Shown here one piece after another: positions 17,518 through 25,470 of a stretch of DNA of 64,000 nt. Numbering within the stretch: the first letter of the stretch is position 1; the number at the start of each line of letters is the position of its first letter. The notes beneath the pieces were generated by a model. That model saw only the letters and a list, made by a program, of their open reading frames with translations. It ran no database searches and was not told where the DNA came from. The DNA is from Streptomyces sp. CC208A (lineage in GTDB: Bacteria; Actinomycetota; Actinomycetes; Streptomycetales; Streptomycetaceae): contig NZ_JASCXN010000017.1 in assembly GCF_030010625.1 (NCBI RefSeq), forward strand, positions 1 through 64,000. Direction: 5' to 3'. Both the position numbers and the translations under genes were made by a program.

Positions 17518-17702
17518 CGCCCCTGTCCACAGAGAAGCCGCTCCGTCGGCCTCCCGCGCGTCCAGCGGACGCCGCCGCCTCCGGCTTCGCCCCGTCGGCC
17601 ACGGGGAGCCGTCCCGGCTCGCCACCTACCGCCCCGCTGCCTTCGTCCGCGCAGGCGCCCGCCTCGCCGCGAAGGCGACCTTCACTCCCAAAGGAGCCCC
17701 TC

Positions 17703-18182
17703 CTGCACCCGTTCCACCTGTTCGCACTCCAGCTCGCCCACCAGCTCCCCGGCACGTGGAAGGCCGTCTTCCACCAGTACGACAACGGCCTCGACGAGGC
17801 CGGACAGACGCACCGCGTCTGGACGCCGTACGAAAGCCGGCCCTCCATCGCCTTCCGCAGCCACGGCGCCACGCTGCTCCGCGACGACGGGCTGGAGCTC
17901 TACCTCACCCGCCACCGCCGCCATCGGGCCATCGTCTACCCCGTCGTCCCCCGCGGTCTGTACGAGGACATCACCGACCGCGTCCCCGCACCGCCGTCCG
18001 TCGCCGGGCCCCTCGATCCGGCACGCGCCGCGTGGCGGATCACCGACCGCGTCCTGCCCCACTACCTCGCCGCGGTCCACGACGCCCAGGAAGCCGCCGC
18101 CGCCCTCGCGGCCCGGCGCTCGCCCGCCGCCGTGCACCACCCCGTTCCGGCACACCAGCCCTCCCGCGTCCGCACTCGCTGA
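17703..18182 (+). CDS. Hypothetical protein, probable CTG start
   Basis: An open frame of 159 residues with no ATG, GTG or TTG near its beginning. CTG 17703 follows AAAGGAG (AAGGAG 17691-17696) by six bases. The product (HPFHLFALQLAHQLPGTWKAV..., GATLLRDDGLELYLTRHRR, ITDRVLPHYLAAVHDAQEAAAA) aligns with the N-terminal half of the 5009 protein, which confirms that the frame is coding. Standard gene callers would miss or shorten it. Function unknown. Confidence 0.6.
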   Translation: MHPFHLFALQLAHQLPGTWKAVFHQYDNGLDEAGQTHRVWTPYESRPSIAFRSHGATLLRDDGLELYLTRHRRHRAIVYPVVPRGLYEDITDRVPAPPSVAGPLDPARAAWRITDRVLPHYLAAVHDAQEAAAALAARRSPAAVHHPVPAHQPSRVRTR

Positions 18183-18225
18183 CCGGGCTGCTCCTCCCCC
18201 GCACCTCCATCCCCGAGGAATACCT

Positions 18226-19134
18226 ATTTCTGCCGACCCGAAGTTCCGCGCCCTGTCCCTTGGCGCAGGAGTTCAGTCCAGCACTTTGCTCGCCCTGTCC
18301 GCCGAGGGCATCCTTCCGAAACTTGATTACGCGATTTTTGCCGACACCGGGTGGGAGCCCGCATCCGTCTACGCCCATCTCGACCGCATCGAACGCGAGA
18401 TAGCAAAGCCTGCCGGGATACCCATCCTCCGGGTGTCCTCCGGGAATATTCGCGACGACGCCCTGGACCCGGATCACCGATTCGCTTCCATGCCCCTTTA
18501 CATCCTCAACCAGGACGGACGGCCTGGGATGACCCGGCGCCAGTGCACCGGGGAATACAAGGTAAAGCCGATCAAGAAGAAGATTCGCGACATTCTCGGA
18601 CACCCCTACCCGGTGCGGGTCCCGAAGGACGTTTTCGTCGAGCAGTGGATCGGGATATCCACGGACGAGTTCCACCGGGCCAAGGATGCCGACGTGAAGT
18701 ACATGAAAAACCGGCATCCGCTGATCGACATGGGCTGGTCACGTTCCGACTGCGTCCGCTACCTGACCTCACTCGGTCTGACCGAGACCCCGAAATCAAG
18801 CTGTCTGGGATGCCCTTTTCACGGTAATGCCCAGTGGCGGAAAATCCGCGATACCTCCCCTGCGGAGTGGGCGGACGTCGTCGAGTTCGACGCGGCGATC
18901 CGCAAGGGCAACGCACGCGCCAACGCGGCCGGCACCAAGCTGCTCGGCGAGGCGTTCCTGCACCGCTCCCGCGTCCCGCTCGGAGAGGCGCCGATCGACC
19001 ACGTCACGAGGGGCGAGCGCGCCGCCCTGGACGACGCCGACGCCGAGACCGCTGAGCTGGGCGTGGTGAACGGCTGCTCCCCTTGGAGCTGCCGCGGCGA
19101 CGCCGAGCAGGACGACTTCGGTCTCGCGTCGTGA
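18226..19134 (+). CDS. PAPS-reductase-family (PP-loop) protein, probable ATT start
   Basis: 302 residues if it starts at ATT 18226, five bases after GAGGAA (18215-18220). The first conventional start, TTG 18286, would remove the nucleotide-binding loop SLGAGVQSST (residues 11-20), so it cannot be the true one. Other marks of the family are ADTGWEP, CTGEYKVKPIKK and a Cys pair CLGCPFHG. Members bind adenine nucleotides; the cellular enzymes reduce PAPS, while mobile-element versions (DndC-like and phage forms) are tied to DNA or nucleotide modification. GTGA overlap with the DNA methyltransferase gene links the two. No dnd genes are visible. GC content dips at its start (AT-richer codons), which suggests separate acquisition. 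Confidence 0.7.
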   Translation: MSADPKFRALSLGAGVQSSTLLALSAEGILPKLDYAIFADTGWEPASVYAHLDRIEREIAKPAGIPILRVSSGNIRDDALDPDHRFASMPLYILNQDGRPGMTRRQCTGEYKVKPIKKKIRDILGHPYPVRVPKDVFVEQWIGISTDEFHRAKDADVKYMKNRHPLIDMGWSRSDCVRYLTSLGLTETPKSSCLGCPFHGNAQWRKIRDTSPAEWADVVEFDAAIRKGNARANAAGTKLLGEAFLHRSRVPLGEAPIDHVTRGERAALDDADAETAELGVVNGCSPWSCRGDAEQDDFGLAS

Positions 19135-20420
19135 TTCCGTCGAAGGGACTCGTGCTCGATCTGTTCGCCGGGCCTGGCGGCTGGAGCGTCCCTCTGCACC
19201 GCTTCGGGGTCCGGGACGTCGGGCTGGAGTGGGACGAGTGGGCGTGCCGGACGCGGGCGGCGGCCGGTCTGCTGACGATCCGTACCGATGTGGCGATGTA
19301 CCCGGTGCACGTCTTCGCCGGCAGGGTCTGGGGGTTCATCGCCTCGCCTCCGTGCCAGGCGTGGTCCATGGCGGGCAAGCGGCTCGGCCTAGTCGACCAG
19401 CCGCTCGTCCACCGGGCGGTCGCCGACCTCGCCGCCGGGCTCGACACCCGCACCAAGCTCCTGGCCGTCTGCCGGGACGAGCGCTCCCTGCTCGCGGCGG
19501 AGCCGATGCGCTACCTCCACGCCCTGAACGCGGTGGGTGAGCCGGAGTGGGTGGCGATGGAGGAGGTTCCCGACGTGCTGCCGCTATGGCGTCAGTACGC
19601 GGCGATCCTGCGCACCTGGGGGTTCTCCGTGTGGTGCGGAATCCTCAACTCCGCGGATTACGGGGTGCCTCAGACCCGGCGGCGGGCGATCCTGCTCGCC
19701 TCCCGTGTCCGCAGCGCCGAACCCCCGGCGCCGACCCACGCCCAGGTGGCCGAGCCGGAGAGTCTCTTCGGGCCGGGCCGCGCCCGCTGGGTGTCGATGG
19801 CCGAGGCGCTCGGCTGGGGAGCGACCGACCGCCCCGTCCCGACCGTCTGCGCCGGCGGCGGGCCCGGCGGCGGTCCCGAGCCGTTCCCGTCGGGCTCCCG
19901 CAAAACGCTCGCCGACGCGAGGGAGCGCGGCACCTGGATACCGCGAGGGGACGGGGCGGTCCTGCAGTCCCGTCACGAAGGCGCGGGATGGGCGGCGCGG
20001 CACAGCACCCGTGACAACCGTGCTGCCGCCGCCCCGGCGCCAACATCCTCCTCCGAGGCGTATCGCTGGTCCTGGTCGCTGCGCAGCAACAACCAGGCCA
20101 ACGCCACCGTGCGAGCGCTCTCCGAGCCGGCCGGGACGCTGTTCTTCGGGCACCGCGCGAACGAGTGCACGTGGGTCGCCGAACCGGTCCCGGCGTCGGC
20201 GCAGGACGGGGAGACGCCAGCGGTGCCGGAGCCGATCCGGATCACCGCTCGCGAGGCCGGCGTCCTGCAGACCTTTCCCGCTGACTACCCGTGGGCCGGG
20301 AACAAGGGCCAGCAGTTCTCGCAGATCGGCAACGCGGTCCCGCCGCTGCTGGCCGGCCACCTCCTCGCCCCGCACCTCGGCGTCACCCTCGACCCCCACG
20401 ACTTCACCCTGGCCGCCTAA
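19131..20420 (+). CDS. C5-cytosine DNA methyltransferase
   Basis: 429 residues from a GTG overlapping the previous stop. Motif I LDLFAGPGGWSVPL binds S-adenosylmethionine. Motif IV ASPPCQAWS contains the catalytic Cys75. EEVPDV stands for the usual ENV motif VI (Asn replaced by Glu, uncommon). QTRRRAI is motif VIII and QIGNAVPPLLAG is motif X. It should methylate cytosine at C5 in a specific DNA site. No restriction gene is adjacent, so it is probably a solitary enzyme protecting the element or acting with the upstream PP-loop protein. Its TAA overlaps the next ATG. Confidence 0.85.
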   Translation: MIPSKGLVLDLFAGPGGWSVPLHRFGVRDVGLEWDEWACRTRAAAGLLTIRTDVAMYPVHVFAGRVWGFIASPPCQAWSMAGKRLGLVDQPLVHRAVADLAAGLDTRTKLLAVCRDERSLLAAEPMRYLHALNAVGEPEWVAMEEVPDVLPLWRQYAAILRTWGFSVWCGILNSADYGVPQTRRRAILLASRVRSAEPPAPTHAQVAEPESLFGPGRARWVSMAEALGWGATDRPVPTVCAGGGPGGGPEPFPSGSRKTLADARERGTWIPRGDGAVLQSRHEGAGWAARHSTRDNRAAAAPAPTSSSEAYRWSWSLRSNNQANATVRALSEPAGTLFFGHRANECTWVAEPVPASAQDGETPAVPEPIRITAREAGVLQTFPADYPWAGNKGQQFSQIGNAVPPLLAGHLLAPHLGVTLDPHDFTLAA

Positions 20421-21574
20421 TGCCCCACACCCCCGACCTCGACCCCGATGAGGACGGCCTCGACACGATCCCGGCACCGGACCCGGTGTTCCACGCCGAA
20501 CAGGCCCTCCTCGGTGCTCTCCTCCTCGACCCGCGGCATCTCGGCGACGTGACCGGGATCCGCGCCGACTCGTTCTCCACCGCCGCGCACACCGCCCTGT
20601 TCTCCGCGATCACCGCCCTGCCTCCGCCCGACCCGGTCGAGCACACGAAGAACACCACATGGCTCAACCAGGTACTCGCCGCGGGCCGGGAACAGGCACG
20701 CGGCCTGACCGCCTCCTACCTGCACACCCTCATCCAGGTCTGCCCCTGGCCCCGGCACGCCCCGGCCTACGCGCGGATGGTCGAGGCCGAACACGCCCGC
20801 CGCCGCCTGCGGGCCGCCGCCGCGCACCTCGTCCAGACCGTCCACGACACTTCCCTGCCGCACCCCGTCCAGACAGTGCTCGCCGAGGCAGACGCGCTCG
20901 CCGCGGTCGTGGACGACATCGCGAGCCGCTTCCCGCCACGCGCCGGCGTCCTGCCCCGCACACCCGCCTCCTTGCCCGCCATCGTGCCCGACCACGTCGA
21001 GGCGGCGGAGGAGGAGCAGTTGCTGCTCGCGACCGCCACCGCCCGCCCAGCCGATGTCGAGTCCGTACGGTGGCTGCTGCCCGAGGACTTCGCCCGGCCC
21101 CTGCACGCCGGCCTGTGGCAGTGCCTCACCACCCTCGTGCGCCGCCACGAGCCCATCGACCCCGTCACCGTCCTGTGGGAAGCCCAGCAGCGCGGTCTCC
21201 TGCACAACGGGAGCGAGCCGGGCGACGTGCTCCGTCTTCTCGCCGAACCGGTCGGCTGCGTCGAGCACTGGGGCCAACGCACCCTGCAGCGCTCGCTCCT
21301 GGCCACCGCCGACCATGCCGGCCGCCGTATCGAGGCGTACGCCGACGACCCGACGAACACACCGTTCCAGCTCGTCACCGGTGCCCGCCGGGCCCTCGCC
21401 GACATCGGCGCCATCCGCACCCGCTGGCAGCACGCCACCGGACAGACCGCTCCGCGCCAGCCGCGGGCCACGCCCACCACACGCGCCGGTCCCCCAACCC
21501 GCCGCGCCCCCGCCGTCTCACAGCCACCTGCGCGCCCCGCCGCCGTACGGGCCGCCGCCGGGCGAACCCCTTAA
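20420..21574 (+). CDS. Double DnaB N-terminal domain protein without helicase motor
   Basis: 384 residues, start codon overlapping the methyltransferase stop (TAATG). Residues 24-130 (FHAEQALLGALLLDPRHLGDVTGIRADSF) and 197-325 (EEEQLLLATATARPADVESVRWLLPEDF...) each look like the N-terminal collar domain of DnaB replicative helicase. The RecA-type ATPase domain is absent and replaced by a Pro/Arg tail. Such a protein could bind host DnaG primase or DnaB and steer them to the element, or interfere with them; this is inference. Duplication of the domain is unusual. Confidence 0.68.
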   Translation: MPHTPDLDPDEDGLDTIPAPDPVFHAEQALLGALLLDPRHLGDVTGIRADSFSTAAHTALFSAITALPPPDPVEHTKNTTWLNQVLAAGREQARGLTASYLHTLIQVCPWPRHAPAYARMVEAEHARRRLRAAAAHLVQTVHDTSLPHPVQTVLAEADALAAVVDDIASRFPPRAGVLPRTPASLPAIVPDHVEAAEEEQLLLATATARPADVESVRWLLPEDFARPLHAGLWQCLTTLVRRHEPIDPVTVLWEAQQRGLLHNGSEPGDVLRLLAEPVGCVEHWGQRTLQRSLLATADHAGRRIEAYADDPTNTPFQLVTGARRALADIGAIRTRWQHATGQTAPRQPRATPTTRAGPPTRRAPAVSQPPARPAAVRAAAGRTP

Positions 21575-21592
21575 CCACCGAAGGACCCCCCG

Positions 21593-22888
21593 ATGCACGC
21601 CCCCGCCGACGCCCACATCCGCTTCACTCTCCACCCGGACCACCATCCCGCCGTCATCGCCACCACGTCCGGGCAGACGAGCGACGCCGCCCGCTCCGAC
21701 CTGCACGACCTCGGCTTCCGCAGCACCGGCCCGGCCACGATGGTCCTGGCCCGCATCGACCGCGAGGAACCCCACTACACCGCCCAGGCGGCACACCTCC
21801 TCCAGCAGTACGGCTACACCACCGAGATCGACCCGGCCCTCCAGGAGGAGATCGACACCGAGTGGACCTGGGGGAACTACCCCTATCCCTGGTGCACCCG
21901 CGACGAGATCCGCGCGGTGAGCACCGAGGCCCAGCGCATCCACGACGACATAGCCGCTGGCCGCCTGATCATCCACCTGCACGCCCACGACGGGCACACC
22001 ACCGTCGCCGTCGGCTCCTACAAGGAAGGCGTCCGGAGGCACGTCCACCTCCACGGCGAGAACCACCTCCGTCAGGAGACCGACATCACCTTCGACACTG
22101 AAGCGGAGGCCGTCGCCGAGTTCCACCGGCTCTACTCCGTTGCGGTCCGCCCCGGCCCCGCCCCGCTCACCAACCTCGAACAGGCCGTCCGCCAACTCCT
22201 CGCTGGCAAGCCCCCGGCCACCACCGCCAACCACGCCCCCGCGCCCTCAGCCGAGCCGCCGGTCGCGGAGCCCGGCGAGCACGAGGCGGTCCTCGCAGCC
22301 CTCTTCGACCAGGAGCGCCAGTGGGAGAGGTACCGACCCTTCGACGAGACGACCATCGCCTCCCACGAATCCCTCACCGTAAGAGTCGAGTTCGACCACG
22401 AAGCGCGCCACCGCACCGACGTCGCCTGGACGATCGCCGAGTACGACGGCCCGGTTGGCGAACGCCTCTGGCACGCCACCGTCACCGCCGGCACCCCGAT
22501 CCCCCTCATCCGCGCGATGCTCCAGTACCTCGACGCCCCGCCCCTCACCACCGCGGGCCACCCGGACGACGTCTTCCACGACGCTGCCTGGCACCCGGCG
22601 CGCCACCCCGCCCGCACCACGTGGGCGGCACCGGACCGGACCATCGTCTTCGAGTCCACCCCGCACGCCGTAGCCGACCGATGGCTGCTGTACGGCGGGG
22701 AGGACCTCGACCGGGCGGCATGGACCATCCACCTCTCCGCCGGCGTTCCCCACCCTCTTCTGGCCCAGCTCGCCGAGACCGCCGCCAACCTGTTTCCGTC
22801 ACCCACACGGCTGAGCCCGAGGCCGCTCCCGGCGCCCACCCGCGGGCTCCCCGCAGCTCTGCCCGCCCAGCCCGCCCGCCGTCGGTAA
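21593..22888 (+). CDS. Hypothetical protein with DUF317-like repeats (5)
   Basis: 431 residues from ATG. The N-terminal 90 residues (FTLHPDHHPAVIATTSGQTSDAARSDLHDLGFRSTGPATMVL, AAHLLQQYGYTTEID) resemble the short ILQ-family domain of the 4287/5743/6441 genes. The C-terminal half has two DUF317-like units (LWHATVTAGTPIPLIRAMLQYL; GGEDLDRAAWTIHLSAGVPHPLLAQL). It therefore joins two of the domain types that are separate elsewhere in the array. Last gene of the plus-strand block. Confidence 0.6.
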   Translation: MHAPADAHIRFTLHPDHHPAVIATTSGQTSDAARSDLHDLGFRSTGPATMVLARIDREEPHYTAQAAHLLQQYGYTTEIDPALQEEIDTEWTWGNYPYPWCTRDEIRAVSTEAQRIHDDIAAGRLIIHLHAHDGHTTVAVGSYKEGVRRHVHLHGENHLRQETDITFDTEAEAVAEFHRLYSVAVRPGPAPLTNLEQAVRQLLAGKPPATTANHAPAPSAEPPVAEPGEHEAVLAALFDQERQWERYRPFDETTIASHESLTVRVEFDHEARHRTDVAWTIAEYDGPVGERLWHATVTAGTPIPLIRAMLQYLDAPPLTTAGHPDDVFHDAAWHPARHPARTTWAAPDRTIVFESTPHAVADRWLLYGGEDLDRAAWTIHLSAGVPHPLLAQLAETAANLFPSPTRLSPRPLPAPTRGLPAALPAQPARRR

Positions 22889-23254
22889 CCGGGCCGCCGG
22901 TCGCCCGTCACCAGCGCTCGACACCTCTGACCTGCACAGATGCGGTATAAGGTGGCCGGCACCGTCCGGCGAGCTAGCTTCAGGGAAGCCTGAAAGCTAG
23001 ATTAGGGGCGACGCTTAAAACTTGACGCACACGCCAAATACGCGGCAACTTATTTGCGTCACACTTTCGGCGCCAAAGTAACGGCGGAAGTTACGACGCC
23101 AAACTTTCGGCGCGGGAAGATTAGTAAAGATACCGCGGCACAGATTAGCAATCTGGTCGCGACAAAAGTTGAGGCCGACGCAGACAAGAACATCCGCACC
23201 GGCCTCTCCCCGGACTGCCGTCCGGGGTCGGTTGGAACGACCCCGGACGGCGCC
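22889..23254. other. AT-rich, iteron-like intergenic segment; possible origin
   Basis: No gene is visible. An imperfect stem CTAGCTT-CAGG/CCTGAAAGCTAG spans 22974-23000. CGCCAAA recurs at 23032, 23071 and 23097. ACTTTCGGCGC is repeated exactly at 23063-23073 and 23103-23113 (40 bases apart). GTAAC/GTTAC form an inverted pair at 23078 and 23090. The stretch 23000-23180 is much richer in A and T than anything around it. Short direct repeats in an AT-rich tract beside the end of a plasmid-like gene array suggest a replication origin, transfer origin or partition site. Confidence 0.4.
23208..23251. terminator. Overlapping alternative hairpins, bidirectional terminator
   Basis: GCCGTCCGGGGTCG (23217-23230) and CGACCCCGGACGGC (23238-23251) form a perfect 14-bp stem with a 7-base loop. 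The left arm also pairs with CCCCGGAC at 23208-23215 to make a competing 8-bp hairpin. There is no T-run, as is common for streptomycete terminators. It lies four bases after the stop of the minus-strand gene 23255-23422 and faces the plus-strand array. Confidence 0.65.
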
Positions 23255-23422
23255 CTACCTCATCAGAAAGGTCAGCACGGTCGCACAGCCGGCCAGCACG
23301 GTCACGCATCTGGCCACAGCAGACGCCACGCGCGCCACGATGGCGCAGATGGCCTTCAACCTCTGAAGCCCCTTGCGGGGGCTGCCTCCTGATGAGGGTT
23401 CCTGCCGCGACAGATCACACAT
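23255..23422 (-). CDS. Small membrane-type protein
   Basis: 55 residues from an ATG at 23422 with a strong AGGAAGG site eight bases upstream. The N-terminal half is polar and basic (SRQEPSSGGSPRKGLQRLK) and the C-terminal half (AICAIVARVASAVARCVTVLAGCATVLTFLM) is a single hydrophobic or amphipathic helix. Toxin-like, holin-like or regulatory small membrane peptides look like this, but no family is recognised. Its stop abuts the 23208-23251 hairpin. A small stem AGCCCC/GGGGCT (23367-23372/23378-23383) lies inside the gene. Confidence 0.5.
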   Translation of the reverse strand: MCDLSRQEPSSGGSPRKGLQRLKAICAIVARVASAVARCVTVLAGCATVLTFLMR

Positions 23423-23734
23423 GCGATCCACCTTCCTGTGAGGGGCACGCCGGTTGCGCGCTCCGGACAGGGCAGCTCGGTACACCGAGACACCCGTGCG
23501 GAGCACGAGCCAGGCCCCCACGAGGAACGGGCGACAGGACGCCCACAATAGCCGTTCGTGAACCCTCCGCGCGACCTTCTGGATAACGCCCGGAAAGGAA
23601 AGTCTCGACGCGTGTACTCGATGCGTACGCACCGCCAGAGCGCGGCCGACTTCCGTTCGTGTTGCCTATTGGGGTTTCAATGTGCACTGTGATCGGCTGC
23701 CCAGAGGGGCCGTCCTGCACTACCGTGTAGCGGC

Positions 23735-24559
23735 ATGACGGTGCTGATCATCGGGGCCAGCGGGTTCCTGGGGGCGGAGCTGGTGCGTCAGGCGAGCGCT
23801 GCGGGCCGTGCCACGGTCGCGACGTTCAACTCCCGCCCCGGCGACGGTGGCGGCACTACGTGGCATCAGCTGGATCTGCGCGACTCCGGTCGCCTCGACG
23901 CGGTCCTCGACGCCGTGGCCCCGAGCGCGGTGATCAACGCCTCCAGCGGCAACGCCGACTGGGCGGTCACCGCCGACGGCCCCATCCGCCTCGCCGTGGC
24001 GGCAGCAAGCAGGGGGATCCGTCTGGTGCACGTGTCCAGCGACGCGATTTTTTCCGGAGCCGACACGCACTACGACGAGGCAGCACTCCCGGACCCCATC
24101 ACCCCATACGGGGCAGCGAAGGCCACCGCCGAGACCGCCGTACGCCTCTTCCACCCGGCATCCGTCGTCGCCCGCACTTCGTTGATCATCGGTGACGGCG
24201 GGGCCTCCCACGAGCGCGTCGTCCACGAACTCGCCTCCGGAACACGAGATGGAGCGCTGTTCACGGACGACATCCGCTGCCCCGTCCATGTCGCCGACCT
24301 CGCGGCCGCCCTGTGGGAGCTCGCGCTGACCGACACGACCGGCGTCTTCCACCTGGCCGGCCCCGACGCCGTCAGCCGCTTCGCCCTCGGCGTCCTCGTC
24401 GCCCGCCGGGACGGACTCGATCCCGCCCTTCTGCCCGCCGGCCGCCGGGCGGACAGCAACCTGCCCGGCGCTCTCGACGTACGCCTCGACAGCCACGCTA
24501 CTCGGCAACAGCTGAGCACCCGGATCCGCGGAGTGCGGGAGTTCCTGGCAAAGGGCTGA
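23735..24559 (+). CDS. RmlD/SDR-type NAD(P)-dependent sugar-nucleotide reductase-like protein
   Basis: 274 residues from ATG. GASGFLG near the N-terminus is the Rossmann glycine motif, and YGAAK is the catalytic Tyr-x3-Lys. LVHVSSDAIFSG and PITPYGAAKATAE match dTDP-4-dehydrorhamnose reductase-like members of the extended SDR family. The substrate is not certain because no rhamnose genes are nearby. It is a single-gene unit facing away from the small membrane gene. Confidence 0.72.
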   Translation: MTVLIIGASGFLGAELVRQASAAGRATVATFNSRPGDGGGTTWHQLDLRDSGRLDAVLDAVAPSAVINASSGNADWAVTADGPIRLAVAAASRGIRLVHVSSDAIFSGADTHYDEAALPDPITPYGAAKATAETAVRLFHPASVVARTSLIIGDGGASHERVVHELASGTRDGALFTDDIRCPVHVADLAAALWELALTDTTGVFHLAGPDAVSRFALGVLVARRDGLDPALLPAGRRADSNLPGALDVRLDSHATRQQLSTRIRGVREFLAKG

Positions 24560-24663
24560 CGAGAGACGGTCAGGGCGGAGACGGAAGCCAGTGGCCTCAC
24601 CGGCGAGGTCACGTGGAGCACCGCGCCAGCGCCGTACTACACCTCACCTCCACCGGCTGGGAT

Positions 24664-25158
24664 CTAGAAGTTGAGTGCGACGTGGGCGGACAGGACGTAC
24701 CGCAGGCCCTCGAGAAGGCCGGGGCCACGGCGGACGTTGGCGTCGTTCCAGTACAGGTCCTCGGTGGGCTCATAGACGGTGCGCAGCACTCGCCATCGCG
24801 CCGCGACGGGGTCGGTGGCGTCGTCCACGTCGTGGCCCAGGTTCTCCAGGTGCGCCTCCCACCGGCGGGCGATGCCGAGGTCGTCCTCGCCGTCCCGCCG
24901 CCGCAGCAGGTCCTCGACCGACCGCCGGGTGACGGCGGCGGGCTCGACGCGCTGCTCCAGGGCGAGGATGTACAGGGCCGTGGCGAGACCGCCGACCTGG
25001 TCGGCCGCATAGCCCAGCTCCCACTCGGTCTGGCGGACCGGCCCGAAGCGCTGCGAGCGGGTGGCGATGAGCTCGCGGGCCCTGTCCCACGCTGCATCCC
25101 ACAACTCCGGTCCGCCCTCCCCCTGCCACTGCCGGGAAAGCTCCGCGATCCGTGTCAT
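24664..25158 (-). CDS. Hypothetical protein downstream of the queE block
   Basis: 164 residues from an ATG with AGGAGG upstream. It is predicted helical (LWDAAWDRARELIATRSQRFG, QVGGLATALYILALEQRVEP), with a conserved-looking TVYEPTEDLYWNDANVR segment. No family recognised. It lies on the same strand as, and downstream of, queE and may be co-transcribed with it across the intervening pseudogene. Confidence 0.55.
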   Translation of the reverse strand: MTRIAELSRQWQGEGGPELWDAAWDRARELIATRSQRFGPVRQTEWELGYAADQVGGLATALYILALEQRVEPAAVTRRSVEDLLRRRDGEDDLGIARRWEAHLENLGHDVDDATDPVAARWRVLRTVYEPTEDLYWNDANVRRGPGLLEGLRYVLSAHVALNF

Positions 25159-25171
25159 GCCCCTCCTCCTT

Positions 25172-25330
25172 TCACGCCGCCAATCTGAACTCTTCGGTGA
25201 TCGTCCACGTGTAGTAGCCGAGGCCGACGTCCTGGTACTGGGCCACCAGGTGGACCCGGTCGACCAGGATCTCGGCCCGTGGCGGACGCAGCGCCCGAAG
25301 GCCCCGGTTCAGCGCCCGATCGTCGCCGCT
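25172..25330 (-). pseudogene. Stump of a 2H phosphoesterase gene
   Basis: The last 50 codons of a reading frame (ALNRGLRALRPPRAEILVDRVHLVAQYQDVGLGYYTWTITEEF) match the C-terminus of the 34474 protein (LNRALRALRPPRVDITIDRVHLVNQYQRPDLGYYTWDVVEEV). Everything upstream, including both HxT/S motifs, is missing. An N-terminal deletion has left only the tail. It shows that a second 34474-like gene once stood next to queE. Confidence 0.65.
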
Positions 25331-25470
25331 GGGCTCCTTTAATGGTGCAGTCGGGTATCGGAACTTACGAATAGCTCGTTGCGGTGCAGCACCGTGTGGT
25401 TCCCTTCCTCCAACGGAATCTGTTGTGTCGATCGGGACAGGACGTCCGCCGTGTTGCACCTCGAGGCTGC

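Noticed and set aside
18286-19134. TTG 18286 as start of the PP-loop gene
   Set aside because: It would remove SLGAGVQSST, the nucleotide-binding loop, and has no ribosome site.
18226-20420. Complete Dnd phosphorothioation system
   Set aside because: Only a DndC-like PP-loop protein is present; dndA, dndB, dndD and dndE are not seen.
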